A stretch of DNA of 41,033 nt from Ilumatobacteraceae bacterium (GTDB taxonomy: Bacteria > Actinomycetota > Acidimicrobiia > Acidimicrobiales > Ilumatobacteraceae): positions 1-41,033 of the forward strand of contig JAHRVJ010000184.1 of NCBI GenBank assembly GCA_019090765.1, read 5' to 3'. Of the stretch, positions 34,216 through 41,033 are shown in pieces. Under the pieces are notes generated by a model. The model made no database searches, was not told the origin of the DNA, and saw only the letters and a program-made list of their open reading frames with translations. Numbering within the stretch: position 1 is the first letter of the stretch; every line of letters starts with the position of its first letter. The position numbers and the translations under genes are program-made.

Positions 34216-35666
34216 CGGATGCAGGTCAACTCAACCGCCTCAACGAAGACGCTGTCAACGACTCCGGCCAGCGCACCACATTCCCTGGGAAACGAATGGG
34301 CTTCCGGGAAGGTGAGAGCCGCAAGAGCCCCTCCGCCATCGAAGACAGTCGAGTTCGCTGCTTCGTAGAATGCTTCGTAGGTCAGGTCGGTTCCAACGGC
34401 CTCCAGGATCTGGCTGAACAGCATCGCCGAGAAGTATCCCGATGCAAGTGGCTGGGTCAGTACGGTTCCCTCGGGAGCAAACTCAGCGACGTCGGCCTTG
34501 AGCTGGGCAATTCCCGGGTTGTCTTCGGACTGGAAAGTGGCGAACCCGACATAGGCAGTTGCGCCCTCGACCGCTTGCGCCGCCGACTCGACCGCCAGGA
34601 CGCGCGGATCGTAGATCGCCGGTGTCGTGACTTTGCCCTCGAATCCGGACGCTTGTAAACGGCCAGCCAACTGGATAGCAGTGGAAGCACCGGAGACGAT
34701 GAACACGACGTCGGGGTTGGCCTCGATAATTCTCTGGGCAAATGGTGTGTAGTCGGTACCGGGATCGATCGGGATTCCGGTGTCAACCAGGACTTCTTCC
34801 AATCCGAGTTCATCGAGGGACCTGAGGTATCGGTCGACGCCAGCACGGGCCGCTTCGGTGTCCTCAGCGGAGAATGCGACCGTCTTCGCATCTGGGTACA
34901 GCTCTGCAATCAGGCCCGGCCATGCGTATGCCGGGTGATCATCGACCTTTGGATTACCGCATCCGTTGAAGCTGAATCCCTCCGGGGTGTCGCAGAACGC
35001 CTCGTGGAATCCCCAACCGAAGTACGGGATTCCGACATCCTGAAGAACCGATGACCCGGCAAAGAAACTGGATACGACTGGCACGACAGCGAACACCTCT
35101 TCCTCTTCGACGAGGCTTCGGGCCTGGGTAATGTTCTGTTCGTTGTTCTCTCCGTCGTCCTTGACTCCGATGAAGTCGATCTGTCGGCCAGCTATACCAC
35201 CGTTGGCGTTGACACTGTCAAAGTAGACCTGGGCGCCGACATCGACTCCTGTGAACGTGGCCAGCCGTGGGCTCGTTAGCGTTGACAAGCCACCGACTTT
35301 CACCGACGTGTCGGTTACTCCTTGAAGCTCCGGTGGATTGGCCTCGAGGTCGAACGCCAATTCGACGATCGGTTCTGGCGGCTCCACGCTGTCAACGGGG
35401 GGATTCACTGTCTCTGCGGGCGGCGCGGCGCTGTCTGTAGGCGGTGCTTCTGTACCGCTGGCTGCCGTTCCATCGGGCGATGCTGTGGCGTCGCTGGTTA
35501 CTGGGTCAGTCTCGACCGTACTGTCATCGCTGTCGCTGCTACAGGCCGCTACGACAATCATCGCGCCTGCGGCCAACGCGGCGATACGCATCTTGCCACT
35601 TCTGGAATGCGCGCGTTGTCGTCCACGTGCCTTCGAGTCGTTGGAATCCACTCGCTGCTTGGTCAT
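34212..35666 (-). CDS. substrate-binding lipoprotein of ABC importer (Leu/Ile/Val-type)
   Basis: The 484-residue protein begins with a basic N-region, a hydrophobic stretch (IAALAAGAMIVVAAC) and a lipobox VAAC with Cys42, so it should be lipid-anchored outside the membrane. Residues 43 to about 100 are a Ser/Thr/Pro/Ala/Asp-rich linker with PPVDSVEPPEP-like repeats. The periplasmic-binding fold follows (VKVGGLSTLTSPRLATFTGVDVGAQVYFDSVNANGGIAGRQI...). The ATG has a strong GGGGAGG ribosome site. It is the first gene of the five-gene importer operon. Dyad E lies about 115-140 bases upstream, shared with the divergent amidohydrolase. Confidence 0.92.
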   Translation of the reverse strand: MTKQRVDSNDSKARGRQRAHSRSGKMRIAALAAGAMIVVAACSSDSDDSTVETDPVTSDATASPDGTAASGTEAPPTDSAAPPAETVNPPVDSVEPPEPIVELAFDLEANPPELQGVTDTSVKVGGLSTLTSPRLATFTGVDVGAQVYFDSVNANGGIAGRQIDFIGVKDDGENNEQNITQARSLVEEEEVFAVVPVVSSFFAGSSVLQDVGIPYFGWGFHEAFCDTPEGFSFNGCGNPKVDDHPAYAWPGLIAELYPDAKTVAFSAEDTEAARAGVDRYLRSLDELGLEEVLVDTGIPIDPGTDYTPFAQRIIEANPDVVFIVSGASTAIQLAGRLQASGFEGKVTTPAIYDPRVLAVESAAQAVEGATAYVGFATFQSEDNPGIAQLKADVAEFAPEGTVLTQPLASGYFSAMLFSQILEAVGTDLTYEAFYEAANSTVFDGGGALAALTFPEAHSFPRECGALAGVVDSVFVEAVELTCIR

Positions 35667-35779
35667 GAAAGCCTCCCCTTGCGTCCTGCGAACGCTCTAG
35701 TTGACAAAGGGGGTTCAAATGCCGTTCGCACACAGGCGCGATCGTCGCACCCATATTTGGTAGCTCCCCCTACGATTAG

Positions 35780-35803
35780 TTTACAGTAGCACGCCGATGT
35801 AAA
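35780..35803. promoter_or_regulatory. operator-like dyad E (TTTACA-N12-TGTAAA)
   Basis: The core TTTACA (35780-35785) and TGTAAA (35798-35803) sit in perfect 9-base arms, TAGTTTACA (35777-35785) and TGTAAACTA (35798-35806), with 12 bases between. The site lies in the 234-base gap between the importer operon and the divergent amidohydrolase. A TACAAT box at 35809-35814, just right of the dyad, could be a plus-strand -10, which would place the dyad over the -35 region. The rest of the gap shows nothing else I can assign. Confidence 0.75.
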
Positions 35804-35900
35804 CTAGGTACAATCAATGCTGAGCCGACAACGGATTGCTCAGCGTCATCTTCGCCGGCAGGGGCACCGGGACTGGCGAGATATTGGAACAGGGGACTAG

Positions 35901-37112
35901 ATGACCACACCGTATTTGCTATTCGATTCGGACAACCATTACTACGAACCACGAGATGCATTCACGCGTCACATGGAAGAGCGCTATCAGGATCGCGCGA
36001 TCCGCGTGGTAACCGACGATCGTGATCGTGACCGAATTCTCATTGGTGACGAACCCTTCACATTCTTGACTCCGCTCTTCCAGGACGCGCCCGCACCGGG
36101 TGCTCTTGCAGAGCTGATGAGGGGCAAGCGCGCCGATACCGGTGAGCGGCCCCACTATGAGATGCAGCCCGAGTTCGTCAACCGGGATGCCCGACTCGCA
36201 GCGATGGATAGACAGGGCGTCGAGTCGGCGGTCATGCTGCCCACGCTCGGCGTCACAGTCGAACACCAGATGCGCCACGACCACGAGGGAACCTTCGCCA
36301 ACCTCAGAGCGTTCAATCGCTGGCTCGAAGAGGACTGGGGCTTCGCCTATGAGGATCGAATCTTCGGCGTCCCGCTCCTCTCTCTCGTCGACATCGACTT
36401 GGCCGTTGAAGAGCTCAAGCGCGTCATCGAGGCCGGAGCACGGATTGTTCACCTGCGGCCGACGCCAGTTGATGGGCGCAACATCGCCGATCCACATTTT
36501 GATCCGTTCTGGGCGCTCTGCAACGAAGCCCGGATCCCTGTTGCGTTTCACATCTGCGAAGCCGGTTACAACGAGCTGATGTCAACGCAGCTCGGTGAGC
36601 TGCCTAATCCTCGGTCTCACAAGCAGTCAGCTCTGCAGTGGGCGATGTTCTTCGGTGATCGACCGATTATGGACACGCTCGCCGCTCTCATCTATGCCGA
36701 CCTATTCGGCCGCTTCCCGAATCTGAAGGTGATGACCATCGAGAACGGATCTTCTTGGCTGCCCTATCTTCTGAAGCGGCTCGACAAGATGAAAGGGATG
36801 GGCCGATTCGGGCAATGGGTTGGCGGTCAGGCCCCAAAGGGACGCCCGAGTGAGATCTTCCGCGAGCACGTTGTCGTGTCGCCGTATTTCGAAGACGATC
36901 ACACTGAACTGATCGACCTGATCGGTGCTGACTCCATTGTGTTCGGCTCCGATTGGCCCCATCCGGAGGGGCTGGCCGAGCCGAGGAGTTACTTGGAAAG
37001 CCTTCCCGACTCGCTCTCGGCATCCGACACGCGCAAGATAATGCGCGACAATGGCCGCCGACTTGTCGGCCTCCCAATCGAGACCCCACCGATGTCGAGC
37101 TCCCCTCAGTGA
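35901..37112 (+). CDS. amidohydrolase_2 family protein, catalytic His replaced
   Basis: The 403-residue protein is a paralog of the 3764 product, with the same opening pattern (F-D-x-D-N-H-x-Y-E-x-R-D-A-F-T-R-H; Asp11, His13, Glu16), His217 in AFHICE, ENGSSWLPYLLKRL and Asp351 in FGSDWPH. In the place of the ICHG His of the paralog it reads IYADLF, with Ala266 at the His position. The general-acid/base residue of this superfamily therefore seems lost, which suggests a different chemistry or a non-catalytic role. The ATG has AGGGGAC upstream. Its stop overlaps the GTG of the crotonase gene. Confidence 0.87.
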   Translation: MTTPYLLFDSDNHYYEPRDAFTRHMEERYQDRAIRVVTDDRDRDRILIGDEPFTFLTPLFQDAPAPGALAELMRGKRADTGERPHYEMQPEFVNRDARLAAMDRQGVESAVMLPTLGVTVEHQMRHDHEGTFANLRAFNRWLEEDWGFAYEDRIFGVPLLSLVDIDLAVEELKRVIEAGARIVHLRPTPVDGRNIADPHFDPFWALCNEARIPVAFHICEAGYNELMSTQLGELPNPRSHKQSALQWAMFFGDRPIMDTLAALIYADLFGRFPNLKVMTIENGSSWLPYLLKRLDKMKGMGRFGQWVGGQAPKGRPSEIFREHVVVSPYFEDDHTELIDLIGADSIVFGSDWPHPEGLAEPRSYLESLPDSLSASDTRKIMRDNGRRLVGLPIETPPMSSSPQ

Positions 37113-37915
37113 GCAACGATCTACCGGCCGAATACGATCTTCCTGAATCGATCGTCGTAACCAGCGACGGCCACGTCCGGATCGTGACCCTGAACCGTCC
37201 GGATCAACTCAACGCGATCGTCCCAGCTCTTCACGACGGATTGACGCACCTATGGCGACAACTTGCCGAAGATAACGATGCGCGGGCGGTCGTTCTCACC
37301 GGCGCCGGTCGAGCATTCAGCGCCGGAGGTGACCTCGATACCCTTCAGATCCAGATCGACGATGCCGACGCCCGTCGAGCGAGTATGCGCCAGGCCGGCG
37401 AACTTGTGCACGAGATCATCTCCTGCCCGCTTCCCATCGTGGCTGCCGTCAACGGCCCAGCAGTCGGGCTCGGTGCGACCATCGCCACGTGCTGTGACAT
37501 GGTCTATCTCGCCGAGTCTGCATTCCTTTCCGATCCGCACATTGCAATCGGGCTCGTGGCTGGCGATGGGGCAGTCGCTAGCTGGCCGCTGGCTGCCGGC
37601 CTACTCAGAGCCAAGGAGTACATCCTGACCGGAGACCGGATATCTGCCGAAGAGGCTTACCGTGTCGGGCTCGCCAATCGAGTCTTTCCGGCAGAAGAAT
37701 TGCTATCCGCGGCGCTTGCGACTGCGAAACGGCTGGCCGACCTACCTCCGTTTGCCGTGCAGCAAACCAAGCTGGCGCTCAACCAACACCTGGCAGCGGC
37801 CGTCGGGATCACGCTTCCCTTCGCCCTCGCCGCCCAGAGTGAGAGCTTCACGACACCCGACGTTGCCGCGGCGCTTGCAGCACTCAAGGCCAAGACGGAC
37901 AGACGAGACACGTAG
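37109..37915 (+). CDS. enoyl-CoA hydratase/isomerase family protein
   Basis: From GTG 37109, overlapping the amidohydrolase stop (GTGA), the protein has 268 residues. Crotonase motifs are VTLNRPDQLNAI, GAGRAFSAGGDLDTL, AAVNGPAVGLGATIATCCDMVYLAE and SDPHIAIGLVAGDGAVASWPLAAGL. The pattern GLVAGDGA is the variant usually seen in members without the second catalytic Glu. A larger frame starting at 36953 would overlap 160 bases of the amidohydrolase and is rejected. It is cotranscribed with the amidohydrolase, and probably with the ligase 93 bases downstream. Confidence 0.88.
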   Translation: MSNDLPAEYDLPESIVVTSDGHVRIVTLNRPDQLNAIVPALHDGLTHLWRQLAEDNDARAVVLTGAGRAFSAGGDLDTLQIQIDDADARRASMRQAGELVHEIISCPLPIVAAVNGPAVGLGATIATCCDMVYLAESAFLSDPHIAIGLVAGDGAVASWPLAAGLLRAKEYILTGDRISAEEAYRVGLANRVFPAEELLSAALATAKRLADLPPFAVQQTKLALNQHLAAAVGITLPFALAAQSESFTTPDVAAALAALKAKTDRRDT

Positions 37916-37953
37916 CCGAGCCACGCTCGATTACCGCGATCCCCACAAGACCT

Positions 37954-37979
37954 TCACCCACAACACCCTCACCCACAAC
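37954..37979 (+). repeat. short direct repeat in intergenic gap
   Basis: TCACCCACAAC occurs at 37954-37964 and again at 37969-37979, a 15-base period, followed by a partial third unit (ATCACC). It lies between the crotonase stop and the GTG of the CoA ligase. A similar CA-rich stretch (CACATCACATCACAAC) precedes the FadD3-like ligase near 22268. Both may be unstructured leaders upstream of ligase genes. No function is claimed. Confidence 0.4.
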
Positions 37980-38008
37980 GACATCACCGAAGCAACTGGA
38001 GCGAATAC

Positions 38009-39625
38009 GTGAGCAACAGATTGACCCTGGCAGGACTGGTAGACGAGCGCTGGAGCGCACTCGGAGAGAAGCCTTATGCGCTGTACGACGACGTCCCGGT
38101 CACTTGGGGGGACCTGCGCCGACGGAGCATCCGCGTCGCCAATGTTCTCAACGGACGGGGGCTCGAACCCGGCGATGTCGTCGGTATCTACCTCAACAAC
38201 TGTCCAGAGATCATGGACATTCTGGTCGCCGCGTCGAGGCTCGGAGTGCTCGCGGTCCCGATCAACACGGCCCAGGTGGGGGACTTCCTGTCCCACCAAG
38301 TGAACGAGGCAGGGTTCGAATTGGTGATTACCGAACCCGCTCTGTTTCCGCGTCTCGAACAGATCCAAGACGATGTGCCCGGTCTGCAAGACGTTCTGGT
38401 GGCTCGCGCGGAGGGGCTGGTTGATCTCCCAGGACTTCGGAGCCGATACAACGTCGCGGATGTATCGGTCCTGTATGAGGGCACGGAGTCTCATTTGGAG
38501 ACCGACCATCAACCAGATCCCGGAGACCCGCTCGCCATCTTGTTCACGTCTGGCACGACTGGCAAGTCCAAGGGCGTGGTGGTCTCGAACCACTATTTCG
38601 TCAACGGTGCACGGGTCATCGCTGAGAACAACGAGATGCTCAGAACCGACGTGTGGTATGGCGCTGTACCCCTGTTCCACTTCAGTGGTCTCCTCGGGGT
38701 GCTCGGTTGCGCGATGTGGGTGGGATGTACTGCGATCCTCGACAGTTGGTTCAGCCTCACGGGAACCTGGGATCAGGTTCGTAAGTACAACTGCACCGGC
38801 ATGATTCTGGTTGGCCCGATGCTGAACATGGTTTGGGATCTTCCGGAGGACCCCTCGGATGCAGACCTGCCGATCAGGGTTCTCGGCGCTGCCCCGATAC
38901 CTCCTGGGTGGATCGAGCCGATTCAGGAAAGGTACAACTGCAGGCTTGTCACGATGTACGGCATGACCGAGTGTTTCCCAATTTCTGTGCACAACCTCAA
39001 CGACGTGATGAAACCGGGCACTGCCGGAAAGCCCAACTCGTCATTCGACGTTCAGATCGTCGATGACCACGATCAAGCTGTCGCACCGGGCGAGGTGGGC
39101 GAGATCGTCGCCCGACCGAAAGAGCCGAATGTGATGTTCGAAGGGTATTTCAACCGTCCTGAGGAGACCCTCGAACGAATGCGCACCCTCTGGTTCCACA
39201 CTGGCGACTACGGCCGCATCGATGAGGATGGTTACGTCACTTTTGTTGACCGCAAGAAGGACGCCTTGCGCCGCCGCGGAGAGAACATGTCCTCCATGGA
39301 GGTGGAAGCTGCCCTGATCGGTCATCCGGCCATCGCCGACGCGGCGGTGGTGGCCGTCCCCAGCCCACTCGGGGAGGACGACGTAAAGGCATGCCTGGTC
39401 CGCACGGACGACAGCGTCACACACGAAGAGCTCATCCGGTATTGCGAGGAGCACATTCCGTTCTTCGCGATCCCTCGATACATCGAGTTTGTAGATCACT
39501 TGCCACGCAATGCAGTTGGCCGGGTACTCAAGTTCACACTTCGAGAAGAAGGTATCAACGACGCCACCTGGGACCGAGACGAAGCCGGCATCAAGATCAA
39601 GAAGTTGAAGCCGACTCGGCACTGA
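38009..39625 (+). CDS. acyl-CoA synthetase, CaiC/FadD-like, catalytic Lys replaced by Arg
   Basis: The 538-residue ANL protein has TSGTTGKSK (180-188), MYGMTECFPISV, HTGDYGRIDEDGYVTFVDRKKDALRRRGENMSSMEVEAAL and NAVGRVLKFTL. In this last motif the usual catalytic Lys of GK is Arg505. The three other ligases in this window keep Lys at that place. The adenylation half-reaction may be impaired or shifted to the nearby Lys508. The C-terminus carries an extra basic tail (KIKKLKPTRH). The start is a GTG after a GGAG. It is followed by dyad F and the Rieske gene. Confidence 0.88.
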   Translation: MSNRLTLAGLVDERWSALGEKPYALYDDVPVTWGDLRRRSIRVANVLNGRGLEPGDVVGIYLNNCPEIMDILVAASRLGVLAVPINTAQVGDFLSHQVNEAGFELVITEPALFPRLEQIQDDVPGLQDVLVARAEGLVDLPGLRSRYNVADVSVLYEGTESHLETDHQPDPGDPLAILFTSGTTGKSKGVVVSNHYFVNGARVIAENNEMLRTDVWYGAVPLFHFSGLLGVLGCAMWVGCTAILDSWFSLTGTWDQVRKYNCTGMILVGPMLNMVWDLPEDPSDADLPIRVLGAAPIPPGWIEPIQERYNCRLVTMYGMTECFPISVHNLNDVMKPGTAGKPNSSFDVQIVDDHDQAVAPGEVGEIVARPKEPNVMFEGYFNRPEETLERMRTLWFHTGDYGRIDEDGYVTFVDRKKDALRRRGENMSSMEVEAALIGHPAIADAAVVAVPSPLGEDDVKACLVRTDDSVTHEELIRYCEEHIPFFAIPRYIEFVDHLPRNAVGRVLKFTLREEGINDATWDRDEAGIKIKKLKPTRH

Positions 39626-39635
39626 TTTTACATAC

Positions 39636-39659
39636 TTTACGAGTTCTGGATATTGTAAC
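39636..39659. promoter_or_regulatory. operator-like dyad F (TTTACG-N12-TGTAAC)
   Basis: TTTACG at 39636-39641 and TGTAAC at 39654-39659 are 12 bases apart, with left flank TACTTTACG. An additional TTTACA half (39627-39632) lies nine bases before the left half. The right half runs into a perfect 10-base palindrome, GTAACGTTAC (39655-39664). The site lies in the 86-base gap between the ligase and Rieske genes, so the oxygenase probably has its own regulated promoter. Confidence 0.65.
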
Positions 39660-39711
39660 GTTACGACTCGAGGGCGGCTCCGCCTTCGGCTAGCAAGAAA
39701 GACTTCACCAC

Positions 39712-40749
39712 ATGCCAAATGCTCTCAGTTCCCCTCAACATCCGTTTCCCCGAGGCTGGTTTCAAATCGGCCGATCGCACGAGTTGCTCGCTGGCGACGT
39801 GCGGGCAGTCAAGTACTTCGGCAAGGACCTCGTGCTGTTCCGTAACGAGAGTGGCGAAGTAGGTCTGTTGGACGCTCATTGCCAGCACCTCGGCGCCCAT
39901 CTCGGGGTAGGCGGCAAGGTCAACGGTGACTCTGTGCAGTGCCCCTGGCACGGATGGTGCTGGGACACCGAGGGTCGTAACACCGCAATCCCATACAGCG
40001 TCGAAGATTGCAAGCCGAACGTTCGGGTTGGAAATTGGCACGTCCGGGAGTGGTACGGAAACATTGTCACTTGGAACGATTGGGAGCCCGGCGGTGAGCC
40101 GTATTGGGAACCCCCGAAGATCCCTGAACTCGAAGGAGACGACTTCTACTCACTGCACAACGAGTACAGCGACCACCTCTGGAAAGTCAAGTGCCATCCT
40201 CAGATGCCGTTGGAGAACGCTGTTGATTTCGCTCACATCGAGTATGTCCATGGCCACACGGACCCGCCGGAACTGGTCGAGGTTCGCAGCAAAGACCACT
40301 GGATCCGTTTCGATGTCGCCGTCGAATACGGACGGGGCAAGAAGTCAACCTGGCTGACGCCTGGCGGGCCAGTGGAATCGATGATGGAGATCGAAGGTTT
40401 CGGAATCGGCTTCGGAACAGTTCGATTCCCTGGCATCTGGCCAACGGTGATGGTTACCAGCATCACCCCAATCGATGAGAACTACTCCGCTTACTATTTC
40501 CAGCAAGCATCGAAACGAGGCGAGGGCGAGACAGGTGACCTTCCCGAGGGAATGGCGAAGTCCATGATCGACCTCCAGGTCGGGGTTATCCCTCAGGACT
40601 TCCCGATCTGGGAGAACATGGAGTACCTGGAGAATCCGAACCCTGCACGCGAAGAAGGCAAGGACCTACTTCAACTGCGCAGCTGGTGTGCGCAGTTCTA
40701 CCCGCCGTCCGTCGGCGACATCCCGCCGGTCAACGCCTCTCGCGCCTGA
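39712..40749 (+). CDS. Rieske non-heme iron oxygenase, KshA-like
   Basis: The 345-residue oxygenase has a Rieske [2Fe-2S] domain with Cys57-x-His59 and Cys77-x-x-His80 (17 residues between). The mononuclear iron site is D-F-A-H-I-E-Y-V-H, giving His175 and His180, and Asp296 in QDFPIW is the likely third ligand. The C-terminal pattern IWENMEYLENP...LRSWCAQFY resembles the 3-ketosteroid 9-alpha-hydroxylase oxygenase KshA as I recall it. It would hydroxylate a ring or alkyl carbon with electrons from a separate reductase. No KshB-like reductase is in the window. It is followed by a strong hairpin. Confidence 0.92.
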   Translation: MPNALSSPQHPFPRGWFQIGRSHELLAGDVRAVKYFGKDLVLFRNESGEVGLLDAHCQHLGAHLGVGGKVNGDSVQCPWHGWCWDTEGRNTAIPYSVEDCKPNVRVGNWHVREWYGNIVTWNDWEPGGEPYWEPPKIPELEGDDFYSLHNEYSDHLWKVKCHPQMPLENAVDFAHIEYVHGHTDPPELVEVRSKDHWIRFDVAVEYGRGKKSTWLTPGGPVESMMEIEGFGIGFGTVRFPGIWPTVMVTSITPIDENYSAYYFQQASKRGEGETGDLPEGMAKSMIDLQVGVIPQDFPIWENMEYLENPNPAREEGKDLLQLRSWCAQFYPPSVGDIPPVNASRA

Positions 40750-40773
40750 GGCGCACAGCGGGTTAATCGGGGC

Positions 40774-40815
40774 CAACGGCGGTCGGGGAGTAATGAGGTC
40801 TCCTCACCGCCGTTG
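40774..40815. terminator. strong hairpin after the Rieske gene
   Basis: CAACGGCGGT and ACCGCCGTTG are exact 10-base arms. Inside them GGAG (40787-40790) can pair with CTCC (40800-40803), lengthening the stem. It starts 25 bases after the stop. There is no U tract, which is usual for actinobacterial terminators. It likely ends the 35.9-40.7 kb plus-strand unit. Confidence 0.65.
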
Positions 40816-40974
40816 CGCTGCCAGGTGAAGGCCCGGATCACCCGTAGGGATCGCCTGACACGTTCTCGGCACGCTCAAGCGGAGCATCATTTGGTGACAG
40901 AGCTGGCTTGTTTGCCAGTCCCTTGAGTCATTGTCCGGGTACTGGTACATGCTGTCGCACTGTCGACGGGAGGA

Positions 40975-41031
40975 TTACTCTGGGGTGATCGCGCCCCGCC
41001 GACCTATTGGCCGTGTCCACTCCCGGCCGTC
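40975..41031 (-). CDS. possible C-terminal end of a minus-strand gene (partial)
   Basis: Reading inward from the right edge, one minus-strand frame gives 18 codons (DGREWTRPIGRRGAITPE) ending in TAA at 40975-40977. The composition looks protein-like, and a gene may end here, convergent with the Rieske unit. The piece is far too short to identify and could be chance. Between the hairpin and this point (40816-40974) I see only a small CTGGC-N6-GCCAG hairpin and no gene. Confidence 0.15.
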   Translation of the reverse strand, partial: DGREWTRPIGRRGAITPE

Positions 41032-41033
41032 AG

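Noticed and set aside
37954..37979. CRISPR-like repeat
   Set aside because: Only two 11-base copies with 4 bases between. There are no spacers and no cas genes.
37931..38992. 353-codon minus-strand frame antisense to the CoA ligase
   Set aside because: No recognisable motif, and the plus-strand ligase has all ANL motifs. It is treated as a shadow.
40816..41033. insertion-sequence remnant at the right edge
   Set aside because: The area lacks a recognisable transposase frame or terminal repeats. It is left unassigned.

Overview
The window (about 41 kb, high GC, GTG starts common, many genes overlapping by 1-4 bases) looks like chromosomal DNA of an actinobacterium, most likely from a lineage such as Acidimicrobiia or a relative of mycobacteria and rhodococci. 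That placement is inference. It rests on the dense set of FadD/FadE/MaoC/crotonase paralogs, a KshA-like Rieske oxygenase, a FadD3-like CoA ligase, a WYL regulator, and terminators without strong U tracts. No RNA gene, insertion sequence, integrase, CRISPR array or replication origin was recognised.

Layout. 1-0.5 kb: a small membrane protein and a tiny coupled ORF. 0.6-2.6 kb: an LLM-type flavin monooxygenase and a WYL regulator, both on the minus strand. 2.7-5.8 kb: an epoxide hydrolase-like protein, an amidohydrolase_2 enzyme and a TesB-like thioesterase. 5.9-7.1 kb: an unusual double TetR protein. 7.4-12.2 kb: a crotonase, an acyl-CoA ligase coupled to a nitronate monooxygenase-family flavoprotein, and a divergent alpha-methylacyl-CoA racemase. 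12.2-17 kb: four acyl-CoA dehydrogenase (ACAD) genes. 17-20.7 kb: a cytochrome P450 divergent from a coupled pair of M24 proteins, one with all metal ligands and one degenerate. 20.8-28.8 kb: a long plus-strand run of two CoA ligases, two MaoC hot-dog proteins, a crotonase, two ACAD subunits and an SDR. 28.9-35.7 kb, minus strand: a branched-chain-type ABC importer operon (lipoprotein, LivG, and a LivH-LivM-LivF triple fusion) that also carries a TetR regulator and a FAS1-like dehydratase. 35.9-40.7 kb: a second amidohydrolase, a crotonase, a fourth CoA ligase and a KshA-like Rieske oxygenase.

Together the genes describe uptake, oxygenase attack (P450, Rieske, LLM), CoA activation, racemisation of a 2-methyl branch and beta-oxidation-like steps on a hydrophobic, probably alicyclic or isoprenoid/steroid-like compound. 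No thiolase, Rieske reductase or ferredoxin gene is present, so the window is only part of the pathway.

The most interesting signal is not a gene. A long dyad, about TASTTTACR-N12-TGTAAASTA, occurs at six operon heads spread over 29 kb (10997, 15614, 18307, 24886, 35780, 39636) with identical spacing. It links the racemase, ACAD, P450/M24, crotonase, ABC importer/amidohydrolase and Rieske units into one apparent regulon. The TetR gene inside the importer operon is the best candidate regulator.
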